Part shown: piece after piece, positions 1 to 5,824 of the stretch
Position numbering within the stretch: the first letter of the stretch is position 1
Layout of the letters: each line of letters begins with the position of its first letter
Origin: Promethearchaeota archaeon
GTDB lineage: Archaea > Asgardarchaeota > Lokiarchaeia > Sigynarchaeales > SOKP01
Direction: 5' to 3'
NCBI GenBank assembly: GCA_014729315.1
Contig: WJKD01000681.1
Location: 1 to 6,880 of the forward strand
Length of the DNA: 6,880 nucleotides
Made by a program: the position numbers and the translations under genes
Notes under the pieces: model-generated
The model's input: the letters and a program-made list of their open reading frames with translations, nothing else
What the model was told of the DNA's origin: nothing
The model's database searches: none

Positions 1-1973
1 ATCCCAAGTCGATAATCTTTATCTTTTTTGAGTATTTCACCGTTTATTATTAATCTCAAATTCTTAGACTCGCAATTTTTAAGGATTATACACGGGTTAT
101 AAATCGGAGAATCTTCGTTCGCCAAAATTGAAAAAGAAATATCCGATCTTAATTTCAACCTTTGGTTTAATTCTATAATATAGGCTCGGTCGCTGGGATC
201 GTATCCTTTGTAAATTAAATGAGAATCTCTAAGAACTAACTCAGGAGGATAAAGCCATGATTTTGCAATTTGTAAAAGCTCTTTCGGGTCCTTATCAGTG
301 AGCCCGGTGAGCATTAATTTTGTTATCGAATTGGGAGTCTCTTCGTAGGATGCCCAGTCAACTATGTTCGAGAGCGAAGTATGAGACGCTTTATCCGCGG
401 TTTTTGTCTTGCGACCGTCAGAGGGTATAGAGGCAACAGGCCAGTGATTCCACCAAGGAAAATGAGAAACACCAGAATCAATGTCTGCGTTAAAGCATCT
501 GAATATCGGATGGGTTTTTCGTTTAGATATCGGCGAATCAGATATAATTATAAAAGGTTTAAAGTTAGATTTTAAATTAATTAATTCGATATTAGCTCCG
601 TCGGGCTTGTCTAAATAATCGGGCACTTCTTCAGCCCAAGAATATTCTTGTATGTCGCCTTTCATATTTATTAAGTATAATGCTTCAAGATTGATCGCAT
701 CGTCAGGAGATGTGCCTGGAGACAACACTAGGATAGATTCTTGGTATTCGTGAGGAGCGCGTGGTTGTGAGCTATAAAGCGTTATTTTTCTTACAGCAAT
801 ACCATCGGGATAAATAATGTGAACTTCATCACTCCAATCTCCCCAACCCGTAGTTTTATCGATTCGAGCAAGATTGTATTGTACATCTATTAAAGCATGC
901 CTCCAGTGAATTAGAATTCTTGCTTTATTGTTTTCAATAATTCTTACGTGAGAATGGCGGCAATGTTTATCCGACATTGGTTCGCAACAACCAGCGTTTT
1001 TGCTCGTCCAAGTCTCGTTAAATTCGTTTGTATACCATAACTCATTTTCAGTTACCCAACAAGGGATGTAATTAGTGCCCCTCCAAAATATTAATTTGCA
1101 AGGATTTTCGTCAAAATTCACAACAACATCTGCGTAAGGACCCATTCGCCATAGAGAATCCCATTCATCGTAATATTCGAGTTTTGTGTAATATGCTCTG
1201 AACTCACCTATTTTGTCTTGTACCGAAGGTAATTTTCTTATTGAAATTGGTGGAACTATTTTCTTTTTCTCAGAACCTCCATATCCTTTAAATTTATTAT
1301 TAATTGATATGATATCAATGCTTTGATCATATATTCTTACTTCGTCCAATATCCCATCTAAAAAAATCTCGAGGGGAAAATGAGCACCTAAGTTTATATC
1401 TTGTACAGGGTTGGTTGGCTTAGCTTTTTTTCGGTGTTTACCCATCATAATTGATAACTCGGGTGCTGAAACAAACTTACCCGCAATACTAGCATTTCCA
1501 GATTCTTTACCATCGATGTAAATACTCACACCAAGGGTAGGATCAAACACCCCAACTATATGATACCATCTTCGGAGGTCTAAACTTGTTTCTGAAGTTA
1601 CGCCTTGCCATTGGTTCTCATCCAATTCCGTTGCTAAATAAAATACAATCTGTCCCTCGTCGTCCACACCAAAATAATATCCTTTTTTTGGATAATGATG
1701 ATGATCTAAGATGGGACACCAGTTCCAAGGATAAGATCCAAGCGCGATCCAAGCTTCTAGAGTAAAACCTTCTGAACCAAACGATTTTGGAAATGATTTA
1801 GCATTACATTCTAAATAGGATGTAAAACCATCAAACTTGAGAGCACTCCCCTTTATACCTTCAACAAGTTTATAATTCCCACGAAGTTTTGCTGAATTTT
1901 TATTAACAGAATCAAGAGTTTTATTCGCTTTAAGCGATTCAAATTGCCACCAGTAGCATAATCTCTCTTTCAT
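1..1973 (-). CDS. LamG (jellyroll) domain protein, C-terminal end outside the window
   Basis: An uninterrupted minus-strand frame runs from ATG at 1973 to the left edge, giving 657 visible residues and no stop. An in-frame TAA at 1991-1989, with no alternative start after it, fixes this ATG. Residues about 7-218 form a Laminin_G_3/concanavalin-A-like domain: 'KFDGFTSYLEC' (46-56), 'GFTLEAWI' (69-76), 'WYHIVGVFD' from W136, a following 'YIDGK' strand, and the closing 'LDEVRIYD' (about 209-216). Such domains usually bind carbohydrate or act as structural sandwiches. Residues 219-657 are rich in aromatic and beta-strand-like sequence and I cannot assign them to a named family. They hold a Cys/His cluster (C329, C330, H337, C338, H340, H342) and a Trp-rich motif 'FPWWNHWPVASIPSDG' (505-520) that looks like a conserved family signature. 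The N-terminus is charged and starts straight into the LamG fold, so there is no signal peptide or lipobox. A role in glycan binding or processing is only a guess. The reading frame is certain, the LamG call is strong and the function is unknown. Confidence 0.87.
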   Translation of the reverse strand, partial: MKERLCYWWQFESLKANKTLDSVNKNSAKLRGNYKLVEGIKGSALKFDGFTSYLECNAKSFPKSFGSEGFTLEAWIALGSYPWNWCPILDHHHYPKKGYYFGVDDEGQIVFYLATELDENQWQGVTSETSLDLRRWYHIVGVFDPTLGVSIYIDGKESGNASIAGKFVSAPELSIMMGKHRKKAKPTNPVQDINLGAHFPLEIFLDGILDEVRIYDQSIDIISINNKFKGYGGSEKKKIVPPISIRKLPSVQDKIGEFRAYYTKLEYYDEWDSLWRMGPYADVVVNFDENPCKLIFWRGTNYIPCWVTENELWYTNEFNETWTSKNAGCCEPMSDKHCRHSHVRIIENNKARILIHWRHALIDVQYNLARIDKTTGWGDWSDEVHIIYPDGIAVRKITLYSSQPRAPHEYQESILVLSPGTSPDDAINLEALYLINMKGDIQEYSWAEEVPDYLDKPDGANIELINLKSNFKPFIIISDSPISKRKTHPIFRCFNADIDSGVSHFPWWNHWPVASIPSDGRKTKTADKASHTSLSNIVDWASYEETPNSITKLMLTGLTDKDPKELLQIAKSWLYPPELVLRDSHLIYKGYDPSDRAYIIELNQRLKLRSDISFSILANEDSPIYNPCIILKNCESKNLRLIINGEILKKDKDYRLG

Positions 1974-2006
1974 TACTAAATCTAATTTTTAATGGTTTAA
2001 AAAGCC

Positions 2007-2026
2007 TTTTTATATTTATTCGTTTA
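2007..2026 (-). promoter_or_regulatory. TATA-like promoter of the LamG gene
   Basis: Read on the minus strand this is 'cgaataaatataaaaagg', an archaeal-type A/T box preceded by a purine-containing BRE-like stretch. The box centre lies about 38 bases upstream of the ATG at 1973. That would put transcription start about 10-15 bases ahead of the gene. No Shine-Dalgarno sequence lies between box and start, which fits a short-leader or leaderless mRNA. The background is very AT-rich, so chance matches are likely. Confidence 0.45.
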
Positions 2027-2348
2027 AAAAAACCACTCTATTTTTATCTTTTTAACAAGACTTTTTATTGCTTCTACTTTCCAGATAAGTAAATAAAACT
2101 AGGCTTAGGAAACCCATACTGCTACTAATCTAAGAATTATATTATGATAAAAGGTTGCCGCAACTCTCGCGATTGATGTCAGTATGCAATTGGATAATTT
2201 ACATAACCCAAAACTCAATTTTATACATGTTAAAATTTTATTATAAAATTTCCAACAGTACTTATAGTGACTTTTTTATTCGTTTTAATTTAAAAAACTT
2301 ATTTTATTCTTTACTTTAGAGGATTATTATGATTAAGGAAGTTTAAGA

Positions 2349-2360
2349 AGTATATAAATT
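2349..2360 (+). promoter_or_regulatory. TATA-like promoter of the first UroD-like gene
   Basis: The sequence 'agtatataaatt' preceded by purine-rich 'aagaag' resembles an archaeal BRE plus TATA box. It sits about 32 bases before the ATG at 2387, which predicts transcription start about 5-8 bases ahead of the start codon. The intervening sequence has no Shine-Dalgarno match, which again points to leaderless translation. This is the best-formed promoter candidate in the window. Confidence 0.55.
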
Positions 2361-2386
2361 GGAGTAAATCAATTATATTAAATAAT

Positions 2387-3574
2387 ATGGACGGATTTGA
2401 ATTAGTGAAGGCGGCCTTAACTTTTTCATCACCTAAACGAGTTCCAGTATGGAATATTTTTGGAAAATCCGATGTGTTGTTCCTTTTTCGGACACCTTCG
2501 AAAAAATGGCAACCTGGTCATAGAGAACGTGAAATAGGTCTATTCCCACATGTTGAGGATACCGATTTTTTTTTAAGGGAAAATTTATGGAAATGGAAAA
2601 AACCCCAATGGGCGAAAAAGCCCGAAAATGATAAATGGTTTAAAATTAAACCTCGGGTAGAAATTGACGAATGGGGAACTATATGGCACCGTGGTGGTGT
2701 TGATACTATTGGTCATCCTGAAAGACCTTCTCTTCCTCATTGGAAAAACCTCGAGGAGTATTTAAATCTATACACACCTATTTTAGACGATAAAAATTCC
2801 TATTCGTTTTCATTAGAGTTAAGTAAATCAATCGGTAAAAAAAAGTATCAAATGGGTTCACTCGGTATTGGTCCTTGTCATATAGCTGCAAATATGCGGG
2901 GGTTCTCGAATTTTTTAATAGACCATCGAAAAAACAAATCCAAATTAAGGCAACTCCTAGATTTTCTTTCAGAGCAGTTCTTAAAATTAGAAGATATGTG
3001 GTTGAAAAACATCAAGAATCTTCATGGATTTATTATCTACGACGATCTAGGGGAACAAAATGGACCTTTTTTTAGCCCGAAAACTTTTGATGAATTTTAT
3101 AAGACTGTGTACAAACGATTAATCGAAAATGCCCATAAACATGGTTGTGATTTTCATTTGCATTGTTGCGGAAAAATAGATCCACTTCTACCTTATTTAA
3201 TCGAATGGGGCTTAGACGCAATAGAATTAGATTCACCGAGGATGACGGGATATAATGAATTAAAACCTTTTCGGGGTAAATTGATGTTCTGGGGATGCGT
3301 GAACGCCCAATCAATTTATCCAAAAGGATCCCCAAAAGAATGTGAAAGAGAGGTATGGCATATGATAAGAAATCTCGGAACTCCTAAAGGAGGATATGGT
3401 GCTTATTTCTATCCTCAAGTAGATCATATTCAGGTACCTCGAGAAAACATCAATGCATTTAAACGAGGATTAAGAAAATTTGGAGCATATTCAAAAATTC
3501 CCGCTCAATGGTGGGATCATCCCGTCGAAGAAGACTGGAAGGATAACAGTGTACCTTCACTTCCGTCTATATGA
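2387..3574 (+). CDS. UroD-family (MtaA/MtbA/CmuA-like) methyltransferase
   Basis: The 395-residue product has the uroporphyrinogen decarboxylase-type TIM-barrel signature seen in cobamide-dependent methyltransferases. Features in order: 'RVPVW' near residue 18, where heme-pathway UroD would carry its Arg-rich 'MRQAGR' loop, absent here; 'DEWGT' (94-98), common in UroD-like methyltransferases; 'YDDLGEQNGPFFSP' around D219-D220; 'HLHCCGKID' with H259-x-C261, matching the HxC zinc motif; and 'FWGCVN' with C304. The C-terminal 'VDHIQVPREN' puts H347 where MtaA/MtbA-type enzymes have their last cysteine ligand, so zinc is probably held by H259, C261 and a non-cysteine third ligand. By family knowledge it would transfer a methyl group to or from a corrinoid protein in the cytoplasm. 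The substrate is unknown. The ATG is the first in-frame start after a stop at 2330-2332, and no ribosome-binding site is seen. It converges with the peptidase gene 33 bases away. The C-terminal tail (about 365-395) extends past the usual core and is Trp-rich. Heme-pathway UroD is rejected. Confidence 0.92.
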   Translation: MDGFELVKAALTFSSPKRVPVWNIFGKSDVLFLFRTPSKKWQPGHREREIGLFPHVEDTDFFLRENLWKWKKPQWAKKPENDKWFKIKPRVEIDEWGTIWHRGGVDTIGHPERPSLPHWKNLEEYLNLYTPILDDKNSYSFSLELSKSIGKKKYQMGSLGIGPCHIAANMRGFSNFLIDHRKNKSKLRQLLDFLSEQFLKLEDMWLKNIKNLHGFIIYDDLGEQNGPFFSPKTFDEFYKTVYKRLIENAHKHGCDFHLHCCGKIDPLLPYLIEWGLDAIELDSPRMTGYNELKPFRGKLMFWGCVNAQSIYPKGSPKECEREVWHMIRNLGTPKGGYGAYFYPQVDHIQVPRENINAFKRGLRKFGAYSKIPAQWWDHPVEEDWKDNSVPSLPSI

Positions 3575-3607
3575 TTATCTCATTAGAAAAAGTGTATGTT
3601 TATAATT
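3575..3607. terminator. Convergent gene-end spacer with weak U-rich terminator
   Basis: Only 33 bases separate the stop of the plus-strand methyltransferase from the stop of the minus-strand peptidase. On the minus strand the spacer reads CTTTTTC at about 3592-3586, which could serve as an archaeal U-rich terminator for the peptidase transcript. The plus strand offers only short T-runs running into the peptidase end, so the two transcripts probably overlap at their 3' ends. There is no hairpin. Confidence 0.3.
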
Positions 3608-4903
3608 TTAAATCCTTTCATCAAGATTCAACTTTTTAGACTCATAATTATAAGATTCATCGATCAACTCAACAAACTTCACACATAGTTTATATATATC
3701 AGTCGTAATCTTTTTTTCTAAATTATCGGGGATGTCTTCTTCCGTATGCCAATATTTCGGTTTGTTAGTTTTGGAATCTGCGGCAAATATCGCAGCAGCT
3801 TTGTATCCCTTATGGATATAACGGCACGCATCGCAGGCTCCAATAAACAATTTCCCCTTGCGGTAATTCGAGAAGTTGGGATCTTCTGCGTGAAGAAGCA
3901 TCCGAGATTCAACTATTTTCTCAATAATTTCAGAAGAATACTCAGCTCGATGCATGTCTTTATGGATGAGAAAGATCATTTCACCCGCACCACAACTATC
4001 CAGAATGACGCTGTAAGCGTTATCTAGCTTTCCTAAATCTCCGTATTTTTCGACAAAAGCTTTTGCTCCTTTGTCCCCCACTTCTTCGCTTCCCATAGAA
4101 CCTACCCAGACTTCGACATGTTTAGGTCTATTTTCGTGGAAATATTTTCCTAAACACGCGCATATCGCACTCGAAACGAGGTTATCGTTCGCACCCAATA
4201 CCACCTTTTTTCCTATAAATCCCCGAACAACCCATACAAAAAGAGGTAGAACGATTGTTAACGGTACGCAATAAATTAAATCGATAAAAGTTATGGAAAA
4301 AACCCACCATTCCAACAAAACAATCGAATCACCGTAAAGAATTTGAGCAAAAAATTTCCATAAAGAAAAAGCGATCGTATGAAAGATGTAGTATAAACCT
4401 AAACCAATCTTTATTCTTGGGGAATGCTCTTCGTAAGACGCAATCGGCATTTCTTTAGCGCTGTCTGTGTGACCTTCAAAAATTATTCGAAACTTAGTAT
4501 CTTCTGTAGGTTTGATCATTCCAAAAACGTTACTCGAGATGCCTTTTTTAAAAAGAAACCCGATATATTCTTTCATTAAAAATAACTCTGTGTACAATAC
4601 TAAGAGTCCTAATCCTACGAAAACTAAAGCGAAAATAGGAAACGGAAAAATCAAAGGCATGAATATAAACGAAATACCAACAAGAAATCCTGTAACTTTA
4701 ACTAAGCCTTGTGGATATAATCCCGGTCGCGTCTGAAACTCGTCGATATGCGTTTCTTCGCAAAAATTATCTAATTCGCCCTTAATCCATAAATTGGCGT
4801 CTTTTTCTGCCTTTGAACACGAGTATCGCGGACCAAATTTCTTACAAATCGTATCTACAAAGTTATATATGTACTCAAATTGAAAATCGTCTTTCTGACT
4901 CAA
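3608..4903 (-). CDS. M28-family zinc metallopeptidase with internal transmembrane segments
   Basis: The 431-residue product carries the full metal site of peptidase family M28 (aminopeptidase Y/PSMA type). Visible residues are H145 in 'EGHTDS', bridging D240 in 'GANDN', E273/E274 in 'GSEEVGDKGA' (general base and ligand), D302 in 'ILDSCG' and H386 in 'YWHTEED'. The N-terminal 'FGPRYSCSKAEKDANLW' (23-39) is the usual M28 entry region. Two hydrophobic segments lie before the catalytic motifs (about 70-88 and 89-109). At least two more (about 166-190 and 194-226) sit between H145 and D240, where simple M28 enzymes have only about a dozen residues. The protein is therefore likely a multispan membrane peptidase. 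No signal peptide is seen, and membrane orientation cannot be decided. The start is TTG at 4903: an in-frame stop lies at 4912-4910, and the next ATG is residue 82, which would delete the conserved N-terminus. It lies on the same strand as the corrinoid gene but 165 bases downstream, beyond a U-rich terminator, so it is probably transcribed separately. The substrate is unknown. Confidence 0.92.
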   Translation of the reverse strand: MSQKDDFQFEYIYNFVDTICKKFGPRYSCSKAEKDANLWIKGELDNFCEETHIDEFQTRPGLYPQGLVKVTGFLVGISFIFMPLIFPFPIFALVFVGLGLLVLYTELFLMKEYIGFLFKKGISSNVFGMIKPTEDTKFRIIFEGHTDSAKEMPIASYEEHSPRIKIGLGLYYIFHTIAFSLWKFFAQILYGDSIVLLEWWVFSITFIDLIYCVPLTIVLPLFVWVVRGFIGKKVVLGANDNLVSSAICACLGKYFHENRPKHVEVWVGSMGSEEVGDKGAKAFVEKYGDLGKLDNAYSVILDSCGAGEMIFLIHKDMHRAEYSSEIIEKIVESRMLLHAEDPNFSNYRKGKLFIGACDACRYIHKGYKAAAIFAADSKTNKPKYWHTEEDIPDNLEKKITTDIYKLCVKFVELIDESYNYESKKLNLDERI

Positions 4904-4937
4904 GGTTGCTCAAATCACTTTAAGATGTTATAAAAAA
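4901..4937 (-). promoter_or_regulatory. TTG start and possible TATA box of the peptidase gene
   Basis: Read on the minus strand, 'ttttttataac' at 4937-4927 is a weak TATA-like element centred about 28 bases before the TTG start codon. This spacing would make the mRNA essentially leaderless. A loose 'gtgat' about 14 bases ahead of the start is too distant and too poor for a confident ribosome-binding site. The assignment depends on the TTG start being correct. Confidence 0.35.
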
Positions 4938-5008
4938 ATGTTGAAGTTAGTTGTGAATAATTTGCGTTTCAAATATTTATAATTTCATGTTAGAAGGACT
5001 AAATTATT

Positions 5009-5030
5009 AAAAAATGTGAGAAAGAAAAAA
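5009..5030 (-). terminator. U-rich terminator after the corrinoid gene
   Basis: On the minus strand, downstream of the corrinoid gene stop, the sequence reads CTTTTTTCTTTC followed shortly by a second run of six T. Two closely spaced U-runs without a stem-loop are typical of archaeal intrinsic termination. The runs fall 39-60 bases past the stop codon at 5069. This supports separate transcription of the corrinoid and peptidase genes. Confidence 0.5.
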
Positions 5031-5068
5031 GACACTTTCATTTCAACAAAATCGAAGTATGACACGCT

Positions 5069-5704
5069 TCAAGCATTAGTCAAATGCTTTATGTGTTCTA
5101 CGCCCTTGATCGAATCTTCAGCAAAATCATCAGCACCGAATTCCATTGCTGTTTCCATATTTAAAGGCGCTCCTCCGACGATAAGCCTCACTTCTTTTCG
5201 TAGACCAGCTTTTTCCAAAGCTTCGTGAACTTCTTGAATTTGAGGAACGGTCATGCTTAATAAAGTACTTAATCCAATTACCTTCGCTCCTGTTTCTTTA
5301 ACTTTTTCAACAATTGTTCCCGGATCAACGTCCTTTCCCAAATCTATGACGTCAAATCCCGAACTCAATAGGAGCGTCCCTAAAAGATTCTTTCCAATAT
5401 CGTGGTTATCGCCTTTAACCGTTGCTATGATCACTTTCGCTTTCTTTTTATCTTCATCTGTGGCTACAAGATGAGGTTTCAATTCATTAACTCCTTTTTT
5501 CATAACCTCAGCAGCAAGCATTAGATCCGCAAGATAATAAATCTCTTCTTCATATCTTCGACCAACTTCATCCATGCCTACTCTTAAAGCGTTAAGAACC
5601 TCGAGGGGCTCCTTTTCGTCTTCCTCAATTGCTTCCTTAATCGCATTCGCGATATCGTCAAGTTCTAACTCTACGATTAATTCGGTGATTTTTTCGAAAT
5701 CCAT
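5069..5704 (-). CDS. Methyltransferase corrinoid (cobalamin-binding) protein, MtaC/MtbC/MttC type
   Basis: The 211-residue protein has the two-domain plan of stand-alone corrinoid proteins in methanol, methylamine and O-demethylation systems, and is of typical length. Residues 1-88 are the helical cap (B12-binding_2), with 'ALRVGMDEVGRRYEEE' and 'YYLADLMLAAEVMKKG'. Residues 90-211 are the Rossmann-like B12 domain. The base-off/His-on motif D-x-H-x-x-G is intact as 'GDNHDIGKNL', with D99, the lower cobalt ligand H101 and G104. It is followed by 'LSTLLS' (S146, L148) and 'VGGAPLN' (176-182), which line the nucleotide tail pocket. The protein would hold the methyl group on cobalt between two methyltransferases in the cytoplasm. 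Starting from ATG at 5704 it lies head-to-head with the UroD-like gene at 5825, its likely partner. Motifs alone do not show which methyl donor it serves. No corrinoid reductive activase gene is visible, so activation must be encoded elsewhere. Confidence 0.96.
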   Translation of the reverse strand: MDFEKITELIVELELDDIANAIKEAIEEDEKEPLEVLNALRVGMDEVGRRYEEEIYYLADLMLAAEVMKKGVNELKPHLVATDEDKKKAKVIIATVKGDNHDIGKNLLGTLLLSSGFDVIDLGKDVDPGTIVEKVKETGAKVIGLSTLLSMTVPQIQEVHEALEKAGLRKEVRLIVGGAPLNMETAMEFGADDFAEDSIKGVEHIKHLTNA

Positions 5705-5730
5705 GATGATTAATATTTCGTTTTAATTCT

Positions 5731-5742
5731 TAAATATATTTT
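5731..5742 (-). promoter_or_regulatory. TATA-like promoter of the corrinoid gene
   Basis: On the minus strand the sequence 'aaaatatattta' lies about 32 bases upstream of the ATG at 5704. It is a good match to an archaeal TATA box and predicts a leader of only a few bases. No Shine-Dalgarno sequence precedes the start. It falls inside the 120-bp divergent spacer shared with the second methyltransferase. Confidence 0.5.
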
Positions 5743-5786
5743 GATCGTAACTATGATTACTATTACAATATTTCTATAATCATTGT

Positions 5787-5798
5787 TTCATAAAAAAC
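5787..5798 (+). promoter_or_regulatory. Possible TATA box of the second UroD-like gene
   Basis: The sequence 'ttcataaaaaac' is centred about 32 bases before the ATG at 5825, the same spacing as at the other genes here. An alternative, 'tttctataat' at 5771-5780, lies farther away. The leader is almost pure A with single G and C interruptions and has no clear ribosome-binding site. The match is only moderate, and the surroundings are AT-rich enough to give it by chance. Confidence 0.35.
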
Positions 5799-5824
5799 TT
5801 ACAAAAAAAGAAAAAAACATAAAA

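Larger units (their letters stand above)
1974..2386. other. 413-bp AT-rich divergent intergenic region
   Basis: This spacer separates the minus-strand LamG gene from the plus-strand methyltransferase gene. I see no ORF of credible length on either strand, no tRNA cloverleaf and no strong hairpin. Each end carries a TATA-like box for the adjacent gene. The middle (about 2100-2270) is the least AT-rich part and contains a 5+1+5 inverted repeat, gttgc-c-gcaac, near 2152-2162, followed by tcgcga. An imperfect direct repeat built on 'tttattcgttt' followed by an A-run occurs at 2015-2033 and 2275-2298. The central 200 bases have no function I can assign. Confidence 0.6.

Noticed and set aside
381..575. 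Small plus-strand ORF with an Arg-rich product
   Set aside because: It lies fully antisense to the continuous LamG frame, has no promoter or ribosome-binding site, and its composition is what an antisense shadow gives.
2140..2175. Small RNA or tRNA-like structure in the divergent spacer
   Set aside because: The only paired element is an 11-base inverted repeat with a one-base centre. No cloverleaf, T-loop or extended stem could be built.
3072..3335. Minus-strand 87-codon ORF inside the first methyltransferase gene
   Set aside because: It is antisense to a strongly conserved coding region that includes the zinc motif, and its product resembles nothing recognisable.
2387..3574. Heme-pathway uroporphyrinogen decarboxylase (HemE)
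   Set aside because: The Arg-rich 'MRQAGR' substrate loop is missing after the 'VPVW' motif, and an H-x-C zinc motif is present instead, as in cobamide-dependent methyltransferases. The same holds for the paralogue at 5825.
5253..5474. Plus-strand ORF opposite the corrinoid gene
   Set aside because: It is antisense to the cobalamin-binding motif region and is best explained as a frame shadow.
5705..5824. Cobalamin riboswitch ahead of the corrinoid gene
   Set aside because: The spacer is short and AT-rich, lacks the B12-box core, and the predicted leader is only a few bases long.
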